A DNA stretch of 16,785 nucleotides from Verrucomicrobiales bacterium (GTDB lineage Bacteria > Verrucomicrobiota > Verrucomicrobiia > Limisphaerales > UBA1096): NCBI GenBank assembly GCA_002721375.1, contig PBKH01000060.1, forward strand, positions 79,702-96,486. The letters are read 5' to 3'. The position numbers and the translations under genes were made by a program. How positions within the stretch are numbered: the stretch's first letter is position 1; each line of letters begins with the position of its first letter. Positions 1 through 6,836 of this stretch are shown piece after piece. Below the pieces are notes generated by a model. That model made no database searches and was not told the DNA's origin. It saw nothing but the letters and a program-made list of their open reading frames with translations.

Positions 1-1834
1 CAGCAAAAAACCACTGACCATTAATGGCATCCATCTAACGAGTGAAGGTAATAAACAGTTGGCGCAGGGTATTTATAAAAACCTCTTCGGTAAGGCGCCC
101 AGGGTTGGCAAACGTAAGCTGGGTCGCATTCAGGACTCTGTACTCAACAAGAACTGGCATTGGTACAACCGTTACCGAGCGACGGACGGCAACGATGTCT
201 GGGGCGGCCGCTCTGGCCTGGCATTTGTCAACAAACAGACCAATCGCGTGGTCTTGCAGCACGAGCTGAAAATGATTGATATCATGACTGCCAACCGGGA
301 CAAGGTCGTGCACGCGGCAGCTCGCGGCAAAAGCATAAAGCCCGACGACAGTAACGTGCCGGAACCGGTCAAGGTGATTTCAAACGTAGGCGGCAAATCG
401 CCAAGCAGTAATTCCAACAAAGAAGGCTCGATCAAGTACTTAAAAGCAGAGGAAACAGTGGCCAAACTCAAGCTCGCCCCGAACATGAAAGCCAACGTCT
501 TTGCTTCGGAAGAGATGTTCGACGGCATGATCAACCCGGTTCAAATGGGAGTTGATACCAAGGGCCGCATCTGGGCCGCCGTCTGGCCGACTTATCCGAA
601 ATGGGAACCTATTCGAAACCCTTCACACAAAGAAATTCAGGATGCCTTGGTAATCCTCCCGGACAAAAACCGCGACGGCAAGGCCGACAAGATGATCACC
701 TTCGCCCGTGTTCATAACCCAACCGGATTTGAATTCTGGAATGGCGGAGTGATCGTGGCGAGCTGCCCGGATTTGATTTATTTCAAGGATACCGATGGGG
801 ATGACGTGGCCGATGTGAAAAAACGTATGCTTCACGGGCTCGACTCTGCCGACACTCACCATGCGGCGAATAATATCGTGTACGGTCCGGACGGTTACAT
901 CTACTACCAGCGAGGAGTGTTTCACGTAAGCAACGTCGAAACGCCTTGGCAGGGGCCGCAACGCGACACTGCATCAGCGATGTACCGTTTTAATCCACGA
1001 ACGTTCCGCTTCCAGCACCACGCCAATAACAGTCCAAATCCCCATGGTATTAGCTTTGACTACTGGGGATATCATTACGCCACCGATGGGACCGGCGGGC
1101 GAGCTTATCAGGTTCGTCCGGATGGCAAGGGCAAATTCAAGATGCAAGAGTTGTTGAAGAAAACCGTTCGTCCGGTCTGTTCCAGCGGGATCCTTTCCAG
1201 CGATCATTTTCCGGAAGAGAACAATGGCAATTTTCTCATATGCAATGCCATTGGTTTCCTTGGCATCAAGCAGTACACCATGGCGTACGATGATGAGGGG
1301 GATGTTTGGGGAACTGAGACCAAGGATCTGCTTGTCTCAAGCGACCGCAACTTTCGCCCGACCGATTTCGAAATGGGGGGCGATGGTGCTCTTTATGTTT
1401 CCGACTGGCAGAATGTCATCGTTGGTCATATGCAGCACAACGTCCGAGATCCAAACCGTAACAAGAAGCATGGTCGCATTTATCGCGTCACCTACGAGGG
1501 TCGTGATCTTTCCAAGCACGTAAAGGTTGACGGGCAATCGATCAAGAAACTTCTCGATCTTCTTAAGCACCCTGTTAATGGCGTACGTCACCGCGCCCGC
1601 GTCGAACTGTCCGAGCACTCGAGCGACAAAGTGCTGGCTGCCACCGATAAGTGGTTGAATCAGTTTGATCCCAAGTCCAAGAAAGATGCCCATCATTTCC
1701 TTGAGGCGCTGTGGTTGTACCAGCGTAATGACACCAAGAATGAGGCACTGCTTAACACAGTTCTAAGCTCCCCAGAGGTGCACGCCCAGATTTCAGCTAA
1801 AACTGTTAAACAGTTCTGGGATCAGAACAAGTAA
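1..1834 (+). CDS. SGNH-hydrolase / beta-propeller 'membrane-bound dehydrogenase' type protein (5' partial)
   Basis: The reading frame is open from the left edge (first whole codon at position 2), so the gene starts upstream. About 610 residues are visible. The first lines hold the end of an SGNH/GDSL hydrolase domain: a block-V-like N-G-I-H motif with the presumed catalytic His at 32-34, followed by the usual ExG helix. A linker leads to a long propeller domain of the PVC 'membrane-bound dehydrogenase' family. Its signs are two Asp-rich calcium-loop-like motifs (DKNRDGKAD near 663-689 and DTDGDDVAD near 789-815), an aromatic HAANN-type blade motif and [10 protein letters not shown] at the end of the propeller. 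A short alpha-helical, HEAT-like tail closes the protein. Relatives often end in a c-type cytochrome, but no CxxCH is present in the visible part and the stop (TAA) follows the helical tail directly. The protein is probably periplasmic, but its signal peptide would lie outside the window. Substrate unknown. Confidence 0.85.
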   Translation, partial: SKKPLTINGIHLTSEGNKQLAQGIYKNLFGKAPRVGKRKLGRIQDSVLNKNWHWYNRYRATDGNDVWGGRSGLAFVNKQTNRVVLQHELKMIDIMTANRDKVVHAAARGKSIKPDDSNVPEPVKVISNVGGKSPSSNSNKEGSIKYLKAEETVAKLKLAPNMKANVFASEEMFDGMINPVQMGVDTKGRIWAAVWPTYPKWEPIRNPSHKEIQDALVILPDKNRDGKADKMITFARVHNPTGFEFWNGGVIVASCPDLIYFKDTDGDDVADVKKRMLHGLDSADTHHAANNIVYGPDGYIYYQRGVFHVSNVETPWQGPQRDTASAMYRFNPRTFRFQHHANNSPNPHGISFDYWGYHYATDGTGGRAYQVRPDGKGKFKMQELLKKTVRPVCSSGILSSDHFPEENNGNFLICNAIGFLGIKQYTMAYDDEGDVWGTETKDLLVSSDRNFRPTDFEMGGDGALYVSDWQNVIVGHMQHNVRDPNRNKKHGRIYRVTYEGRDLSKHVKVDGQSIKKLLDLLKHPVNGVRHRARVELSEHSSDKVLAATDKWLNQFDPKSKKDAHHFLEALWLYQRNDTKNEALLNTVLSSPEVHAQISAKTVKQFWDQNK

Positions 1835-1853
1835 GGCAGATTCAGTTGGACTA

Positions 1854-3149
1854 ATGAATATTTCGTTAAAGAAACGACTCAAGCCTTTTGGCCTGTTGAT
1901 TACAGCTTTGGTTATCACTTGGTCAAGTTTGGCAATTGCGTCGGACCTCGTCGTGCCGGGAGCCAAGCCGGCTAAGCTTGCTGATGGGTTCAAGTTCACA
2001 GAGGGACCGGCCGTGGCAGCCAACGGCGATGTCTATTTCACCGATATCCCGAACAACCGTATACACAAGTGGTCGGTCAGCAAAAAAAAACTCTCTACTT
2101 TTGCTGAGGAATCCAACGGGGCAAACGGTCTGTACTTCGCCGATGATGGCAGCCTACTTGCCTGTCAGGGTAACGCCAAGCGTGTGGTGGCCTATACGCA
2201 GGACGGTAGTGACACAAACTCCCTGGCCAAACGCTATGACGGTAAGAAATTCAACAAGCCGAACGATCTTTGGATCGATATCAAGGGTGGCGTGTATTTT
2301 TCAGATCCGAACTACGGTAACAAGGAACTGTCACAGGACGGCATGCACGTCTATTACATCCAGCCAGGTGGCGGCGATGTTGTTCGTGTAGCTGATGGTT
2401 TCAAGACACCAAATGGGCTAGTGGGCACGCCGGATGGTAAAACGCTATACATCGCTGACATAGGTGATGACAAAATTTACCAGTATAGCATTCAGGAGAA
2501 TGGAACACTCAAGGACAAAAAACAGTTCTGCAAAAGCGGGTCAGATGGTATGACGCTCGACCAACATGGCAATGTTTACCTTACCTCCGGCACGGTCAAG
2601 GTTTTCAGTCCGGAAGGGAGGCAGATTGCCGATCTCAAATTCCCCGAGCGCCCTGCTAATGTGGTGTTTGGTGGTAAAAATTTGAAGACGTTATATGTCA
2701 CGGCGCGTACCGGTTTCTACTCGCTCGATATGGCAGTGACCGGGGCCAAACGCGAAAAGCCTTTCCGAATCACCATCGGCACTGTTCAGGACAAGATGAT
2801 CTATGACAAAAAGGAGTTCAGCGTTGAAGCTGGCAAATCGGTGCAGGTGACATTTGTGAACAACGACTTCGCGCCGCACAATCTCCTATTCGTCAAACCT
2901 GGTACGGCCGATGAAGTGGCCAATCTGGCCATCGCATTGGGTAATGACGGGTTCAAGAAACAGTGGCGCCCGGATACACCGAAAATCCTTTGGGGTTCGA
3001 CAATGATTGATTATGAGCAGAAAACGGTCATCAGTTTCACCGCGCCGGAACCGGGCGATTATCCATACGTTTGCACTTTCCCTGGCCACGCATTGATGAT
3101 GCGTGGGACGATGCATGTTCTGCCCAAAGGCGGCGGAGAAAAGCCTTAG
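1854..3149 (+). CDS. Secreted SMP-30/gluconolactonase-like propeller fused to a C-terminal cupredoxin
   Basis: A 431-residue protein starting at ATG 1854, 19 bases after the previous stop and probably cotranscribed with it. Residues 1-29 form a Sec signal peptide (KKRLK, hydrophobic core, cleavage near AIAS). Residues about 33-298 are an SMP-30/gluconolactonase propeller. By alignment to the family, the metal ligands would be E50 (FTEGP), N187 (TPNG) and D231 (SDG), with N137 (KPND) as the substrate-side Asn. Residues about 304-426 are an azurin/plastocyanin-like type 1 copper domain: H342 (APHN), C407 and H412 in the C-T-F-P-G-H motif, and M416 as axial Met with azurin-like spacing. All expected ligands are present. 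Family knowledge suggests lactone hydrolysis or sugar-acid chemistry for the propeller and electron transfer for the copper domain. The physiological substrate is not visible. The cupredoxin could accept electrons from the upstream propeller protein, which lacks a visible haem motif. Confidence 0.9.
   Translation: MNISLKKRLKPFGLLITALVITWSSLAIASDLVVPGAKPAKLADGFKFTEGPAVAANGDVYFTDIPNNRIHKWSVSKKKLSTFAEESNGANGLYFADDGSLLACQGNAKRVVAYTQDGSDTNSLAKRYDGKKFNKPNDLWIDIKGGVYFSDPNYGNKELSQDGMHVYYIQPGGGDVVRVADGFKTPNGLVGTPDGKTLYIADIGDDKIYQYSIQENGTLKDKKQFCKSGSDGMTLDQHGNVYLTSGTVKVFSPEGRQIADLKFPERPANVVFGGKNLKTLYVTARTGFYSLDMAVTGAKREKPFRITIGTVQDKMIYDKKEFSVEAGKSVQVTFVNNDFAPHNLLFVKPGTADEVANLAIALGNDGFKKQWRPDTPKILWGSTMIDYEQKTVISFTAPEPGDYPYVCTFPGHALMMRGTMHVLPKGGGEKP
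2763..3131 (+). other. Type 1 copper (cupredoxin) domain of the SMP-30 fusion protein
   Basis: This segment encodes residues about 304-426. The ligand set H342, C407, H412, M416 follows the azurin order, with Cys to His five residues apart and His to Met four apart. M415 is next to the expected axial Met and could substitute. Confidence 0.85.
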
Positions 3150-3173
3150 TGCGAGGCTAAGGGATGCCTCACT
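3148..3173. terminator. Candidate bidirectional hairpin between convergent genes
   Basis: An imperfect inverted repeat: the left arm AGTG-CG-AGGC (3148-3157) pairs with the right arm GCCTCACT (3166-3173) around an 8-base loop. The stem is about 8 pairs with a 2-base bulge. It spans the 19-base gap between two convergent genes and touches both stop codons. There is no strong T-run on either side, so intrinsic termination is only plausible. Confidence 0.35.
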
Positions 3174-3501
3174 CCACTACGACGGCAGTGCCGTAGGCCA
3201 TCATTTCTGCTGCTCCTCCCATGATAACGGAGGTTTGAAATTGCAGTCCGATAATAGCATTAGCATCGAGCTCCCCTGCTTGGTCGACCATGCGGTCGAG
3301 TGCCTGCTCGCGGCTTTCGGCCAGTAGCTTGGCGTATTCGGTTACCTCGCCACCCACGAGATTTCTTAGGCCTGCCATAATATCCCTCCCAACGTGCCGG
3401 GCGCGGATGGTGTTCCCACGTACGAGACCGAGTGTACGCACTATTTTTTTACCTGGAATTTCCGGGGTAGTTACAACGATGATTTTGTTATTTTCATTCA
3501 T
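3169..3501 (-). CDS. YbjQ/UPF0145 family protein
   Basis: A 110-residue protein matching the YbjQ (UPF0145, DUF74) family in length and motifs: T-P-E-I-PGK at the start, a GNTIRARHVGRD segment, VGGE followed by Y, an R-x-x-A-x-x-RM helix, ANAIIG, and a final AYGTAVVV strand. Members form small ring oligomers and are sometimes labelled heavy-metal-binding; the biochemical role is not settled. No signal peptide or membrane segment is seen, so it should be cytoplasmic. It is the third gene of the sigma/anti-sigma operon, starting only 5 bases after the anti-sigma stop. No clear Shine-Dalgarno precedes its ATG (3501-3499), so expression probably depends on translational coupling. Confidence 0.88.
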   Translation of the reverse strand: MNENNKIIVVTTPEIPGKKIVRTLGLVRGNTIRARHVGRDIMAGLRNLVGGEVTEYAKLLAESREQALDRMVDQAGELDANAIIGLQFQTSVIMGGAAEMMAYGTAVVVE

Positions 3502-3506
3502 GGTAT

Positions 3507-3989
3507 TTAAATCTGGACGTCTCTGTATTTGTCAGTCTTGGCCACTTTTAGGCGCTGAAACAGGACGGTAAAAAATAGGATGCCGATTCCACCGATCAAC
3601 ATCGGTAATCCGAACCGTACGAATAGGGGAATCTTGTCTTCTATCTCGCCGGTCTCGGCAAAGTTGGAGTCGGTGATTATCTCCCAGCATAGCCAGCAGG
3701 CCCCGACGCCGTAAATGAGGATTAACCCAGCGAGGACGAACACTAGGCCAAAGCTTGCCCCTATTCCGGTTGTTGCTTTTTTTGTCATGTTGCTCTTTTC
3801 AATTTTGGTTAGTTGATCGAAAGAAAGAGAGCTCACGCTTTCGCGTAGTTTTTTTAGCTCTTGGTAGGAAGACGCACACTGACTGCAATCTTCTAAAATC
3901 AAGTCAACGCGCTGCCGGTTGGCTTGGGTTAATTCCCCATCGAGGTAGGCATTCAGCAGCAACTCGGCTTCCTGACAATCGTGTTTCAT
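3507..3989 (-). CDS. Membrane anti-sigma factor with zf-HC2-like N-terminus
   Basis: A 160-residue protein overlapping the sigma gene by ATGA (start ATG 3989-3987), the usual layout of an ECF sigma factor with its anti-sigma. Residues 1-45 resemble the zinc-finger anti-sigma domain (zf-HC2): an early Cys (C5), an AYLDGELT motif and C35-x2-C38. The His expected four residues before the first Cys of that pair is Ile31, so the usual HxxxCxxC is incomplete; H3 or C5 may complete a metal site, or there is none. Two hydrophobic helices follow, about residues 75-99 and 122-144, so it sits in the inner membrane with the finger-like domain probably cytoplasmic. The role, holding the partner sigma factor inactive until an envelope signal, is inferred from context and domain. 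Confidence 0.8.
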   Translation of the reverse strand: MKHDCQEAELLLNAYLDGELTQANRQRVDLILEDCSQCASSYQELKKLRESVSSLSFDQLTKIEKSNMTKKATTGIGASFGLVFVLAGLILIYGVGACWLCWEIITDSNFAETGEIEDKIPLFVRFGLPMLIGGIGILFFTVLFQRLKVAKTDKYRDVQI

Positions 3990-4489
3990 TTAAGATATTT
4001 TTCCATCCTAAGTCGTAGTTCTTTGCGAGCGCGGTGCAGCCGGCTCATAACAGTTCCCGGTGCGATGCTGAGCACTTCGGCTATCTCCGCATAGCATAAG
4101 TCGTGAAAATCCCGCAGCAGAATGATTTCAAGCTGGGACTCTGGCATCAAATCGAGCTGCTGTCGGAGGATTCCCATTAGTTCCGAACATTCGACAGAAA
4201 TGTCCGGGGATTTAGATTTAGTGGGCAATCTCGTAACGGCTTCGTGATCGTTCGGTTTACGCTTGCGAATTACATCCAGTGCACCGTTGCGCACAACCTT
4301 GAGGAACCAAGTGTGCAGCGAGCCCTTGTGGTGCTTGTAGTAGCCACCATGGATCAGTTTGTTCAAGGTATCCTGAACCACGTCGGCGGCATCCTCATGA
4401 TGACCAAGCAACTGTATCGCTAGTGCGAAGCCAGAATCGGTCAACAACTCCAGATTGTCAGCGGACGGAATTGACCTCTCAGTGGTCAT
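3986..4489 (-). CDS. ECF-type RNA polymerase sigma factor
   Basis: A 167-residue sigma-70 family protein with only regions 2 and 4, as in ECF sigma factors. Region 2 covers about residues 14-80, with HHEDAADVVQDTL for core binding and W-F-L-K-V-V-R-N before DVIRKRK in the -10-binding helix. Region 4 covers about 106-160, with a helix-turn-helix reading YAEIAEVL then GTVMSRLHRARKEL, the standard -35-recognition signature. I chose ATG 4489, which has AGAG just upstream; an in-frame TTG at 4501 would add four residues. The stop overlaps the anti-sigma start (ATGA), implying translational coupling. A candidate ECF promoter lies upstream at 4558-4582, suggesting autoregulation. I cannot assign it to a specific ECF group by eye. 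Confidence 0.9.
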   Translation of the reverse strand: MTTERSIPSADNLELLTDSGFALAIQLLGHHEDAADVVQDTLNKLIHGGYYKHHKGSLHTWFLKVVRNGALDVIRKRKPNDHEAVTRLPTKSKSPDISVECSELMGILRQQLDLMPESQLEIILLRDFHDLCYAEIAEVLSIAPGTVMSRLHRARKELRLRMEKYLK

Positions 4490-4557
4490 CAACTCTGCCA
4501 AGGGTAATTGTAGCCGGTCGGTTGCGTTAGCCAGACAGTTGACCAGGCCAACAGTAC

Positions 4558-4582
4558 TACGTGCAATGTTGGGGTTTATTCC
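4558..4582 (-). promoter_or_regulatory. Candidate ECF-type promoter of the sigma/anti-sigma/ybjQ operon
   Basis: Read on the minus strand, GGAATAAA (4582-4575) is followed after 13 bases by CGTA (4561-4558). A GGAA-type -35 and a CGT-type -10 about 16 bases apart is the general ECF promoter pattern. The predicted start of transcription is about 60 bases upstream of the sigma gene's ATG. The same string with the same spacing occurs before the CotH-ankyrin gene at 11553-11577, which is the main reason to take it seriously. Confidence 0.5.
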
Positions 4583-4691
4583 AAGAAAATTGCAGCAAAA
4601 TCTCTAACTTAACTCGATTGATTAAGAAATAAATAGACAGATCTCTAATCCATGCCAAAAGTCGCTCAAGCAAAACCCTTTTTGAGTGATC

Positions 4692-6029
4692 ATGACAAGA
4701 GTCAATCGGCGACGTTTTATCGAAAAGACAGCTGCCTCCGGAGCAGTGTCGGTTCCATTTATTATTACCCAAAGAGGCCAAGCGGCCAAGTCACCTGCCA
4801 GCGAGCGGGTTCGGGTTGGCATGATCGGTGCAGCTGGTCGGGCGGGTAAGTTAAACAGCCTTTTTGCTAACAACCCGAACGTCGACATTGCAGCCATCGC
4901 AGATATCGATCCGCGAAGGCTTCCAAATACTCTTCGGGGAGTTACTAAGATTCAGGGACACAAGCCGAAAATCACAACAGATTTTCGCAAACTTATAGAT
5001 GACCCTAAGATTGATGCCATCTGTATTGGTACGCCGGATCATTGGCATGCCATCCCGACTATCCTGGCCTGTCTGGCCGGCAAGGACATATATGTAGAAA
5101 AACCGGACAGCCACAATATTGTTGAAGGCCAGCGTATGGTCCAGGCCATGCGCAAACATAAGAGAATTATTCAAATGGGTTCGCAGCATCGCAGCACAGA
5201 GCGGATGAAAACTGCGTTGGCTTATGTTCGCGAAGGGCATTTGGGCCGATGTCTCGTGGCCAAGGCGTGGGAAAGCACGAGGCAGGGAGGCATCGGCAAT
5301 CCGCCAGATGGAGAAGCACCGAAAGAGGTTGATTATGACATGTGGCTTGGTTCTGCTCCAAAGCGTTCGTTTAATCCGAGGCGATTTCACGGAAGCTGGC
5401 GATGGTTTTTTGATTATGGCGCTGGCGATCTTGGCAACGATGGAGTGCACCGGCTGGATATGGCGTTTGCAGCTTTAAGTGCCGCAGTTGAAACAGAGGG
5501 AGGCCAGCCTCTCCGAATGCCTCGCAAAATCAGTGGCACAGGTGGCAAGTGGCATTTTGACGATGCACAGGAATGGCCAGATACCATGCAAGTGACCTAT
5601 GAATACTCCGGAAAACCTCCAAGGATTCTTACTTATGAGATGCGCATCTGGGCACCATATGATTACCTTGGTGAAGGTGAGGGGGCTGCGGTGTTTGGTG
5701 ACCAGGGATACATCATCCTTGGCAACCGCGGCTGGCGGGCTTACACAAGCGGCGGCAAGCTGTTGAAGCAACACGGAGGTGACAGTGATGCGGCGGCGCA
5801 TGTGCAGGATTTCATTGACTGCATCAAGACCCGAAAGCGCCCCTATTGTGATCTTGAAACGGTGGGTCATCCGGCTTCTGTGTTATGTCATGCCGGCAAT
5901 ATAGCCACGCTATTAGGACGAACAATCACCTTTGATGCCAGTACAGAAATGTTCGAAAACGACGATGAGGCGAATGCAATGAGAGGTCGTGCCGAGTGGC
6001 GAAAGCCTTGGGTTTTGCCCGAAGTATGA
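4692..6029 (+). CDS. Tat-exported Gfo/Idh/MocA family oxidoreductase
   Basis: A 445-residue protein starting at ATG 4692, with GAG at 4684-4686 as a weak ribosome site; an in-frame GTG at 4686 is an alternative. The N-terminus is a twin-arginine signal (N-R-R-R-F-I-E-K, residues 5-12, then a short hydrophobic stretch), so the protein is exported folded, presumably with its cofactor. The Rossmann domain starts at about residue 40 with V-G-M-I-G-A-A-G-R-A-G and has an acidic residue after the second strand (D71). GTPDHWH (113-119) and the family signature EKP (136-138) follow. The catalytic-region motif G-V-H-R-L-D is at 251-256. Such proteins oxidise or reduce sugars and polyols with NAD(P); Tat-exported PVC paralogues are common, with mostly unknown substrates. 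It stands alone, divergent from the sigma operon and convergent with the methyltransferase gene. I see no convincing promoter in the 200-base divergent gap on this strand. Confidence 0.92.
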   Translation: MTRVNRRRFIEKTAASGAVSVPFIITQRGQAAKSPASERVRVGMIGAAGRAGKLNSLFANNPNVDIAAIADIDPRRLPNTLRGVTKIQGHKPKITTDFRKLIDDPKIDAICIGTPDHWHAIPTILACLAGKDIYVEKPDSHNIVEGQRMVQAMRKHKRIIQMGSQHRSTERMKTALAYVREGHLGRCLVAKAWESTRQGGIGNPPDGEAPKEVDYDMWLGSAPKRSFNPRRFHGSWRWFFDYGAGDLGNDGVHRLDMAFAALSAAVETEGGQPLRMPRKISGTGGKWHFDDAQEWPDTMQVTYEYSGKPPRILTYEMRIWAPYDYLGEGEGAAVFGDQGYIILGNRGWRAYTSGGKLLKQHGGDSDAAAHVQDFIDCIKTRKRPYCDLETVGHPASVLCHAGNIATLLGRTITFDASTEMFENDDEANAMRGRAEWRKPWVLPEV

Positions 6030-6036
6030 AACCTGA

Positions 6037-6060
6037 TGCTAATGCGATTAGGCGTATTTA
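6037..6060. terminator. Weak hairpin between convergent genes
   Basis: CTAAT (6039-6043) and ATTAG (6047-6051) form a 5-pair stem with a GCG loop, followed by an AT-rich stretch. It lies in the 28-base gap between two convergent genes. The stem is short and AT-rich, so this is only a possible terminator. Confidence 0.2.
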
Positions 6061-6744
6061 ATTAGATCCGTAGGTCCGCCTGATGAAGGGTTTTTCAACA
6101 AAAAGATAGAAGCTATAAATTCCTATATGACAGCCGACGGCATACCAGAGACCGAAAGCTGACCCGGTGACGATTGCTGCAGAGTAGGCGTGGAAGTTCC
6201 CTATGCCATACATCGGGTTAGGTAGGAACTTATAGGGTCCAGTAGCGGTGAATTCTCCATGGGAACGATCGAGAAACAGATCGCGGAAGTAGTAGGTGTT
6301 TATGCCGACAATCCAAGTGGCCCAAAATTTGATACCGAAGCCAACCACCGTTAGCAAAGCAAAAAGGCTCCATTTCAATCCAGAAGACAATTCAAAGGAG
6401 CCCGCTTCGTGAAGGGCGGCAAGGCCAATGCCGGAGCCAAGGTTGAAAAACATCAGTCCGCAAATCATGTCGTATAGTGCGAGTGCTTTTTTTTCACCAA
6501 GCTTGCGAATCATAAAATGATTGATACGAGTTCCGAGGATCAGGCTAATGCCGCCGTAATAGAATAACCATGACGCAGCCACAAATGAAATGTGGTGTTC
6601 GTTTTGGTTCACAAAATAGGCCAGCCACGAAGAAAGTCCGATCAGTGGAATCCATGCGATCAACATACGGCCGGCATCCAGTCGCAACCCGCCCATGGCG
6701 ACAAAGACATCGATTGCTTTCAATAAAGCCTTAAGAAAATTCAT
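6058..6744 (-). CDS. PEMT/ICMT-like integral-membrane methyltransferase family protein
   Basis: A 228-residue hydrophobic protein with about five to six membrane helices (near 28-44, 53-70, 90-111, 125-149 and 185-215). The C-terminal part carries the pattern of phospholipid (PEMT/CHO2) and isoprenylcysteine methyltransferases: T-G-P-Y-K-F-L-P-N-P-M-Y-G at 168-180 and E-K-P-F-I-R-R-T-Y-G at 217-226, corresponding to the family's [H/N]PxY and EexxLxxxYG boxes that bind S-adenosylmethionine. A lipid or other membrane-embedded substrate is therefore likely, but its identity is not visible. It lies 92 bases after the acyltransferase gene on the same strand and could be the last gene of the cluster. 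Its link to the ankyrin proteins is positional only; it has no ankyrin segment. Confidence 0.65.
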   Translation of the reverse strand: MNFLKALLKAIDVFVAMGGLRLDAGRMLIAWIPLIGLSSWLAYFVNQNEHHISFVAASWLFYYGGISLILGTRINHFMIRKLGEKKALALYDMICGLMFFNLGSGIGLAALHEAGSFELSSGLKWSLFALLTVVGFGIKFWATWIVGINTYYFRDLFLDRSHGEFTATGPYKFLPNPMYGIGNFHAYSAAIVTGSAFGLWYAVGCHIGIYSFYLFVEKPFIRRTYGSN

Positions 6745-6824
6745 GGAGTCAGCAATATATTTAGGTGCGGAGAAAAAACTTTATTCAAACGGGCGCGGAC
6801 AATAGTGGCACTTACTTTATAGGG

Positions 6825-6836
6825 CAATGCGCATTG
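6825..6836. repeat. Perfect 12-base palindrome after the acyltransferase stop codon
   Basis: CAATGCGCATTG is its own reverse complement and begins right after the stop codon (6839-6837 on the minus strand). It has no loop or T-run, so it is not a classic terminator. A dimeric protein-binding site or chance are both possible. Confidence 0.4.

Noticed and set aside
1..58. Starting the first gene at TTG 59.
   Set aside because: The frame is open to the left edge and encodes the SGNH block-V His region upstream of TTG, so the gene is partial rather than starting there.
4490..4691. A sigma-70 promoter for the + strand oxidoreductase in the divergent gap.
   Set aside because: TTGATT at 4618 and nearby AT-rich hexamers do not give a -10 match at acceptable spacing.
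4851..5450. A 199-codon open frame on the - strand.
   Set aside because: It lies fully antisense inside the clearly recognised Gfo/Idh/MocA gene and has no recognisable domain.
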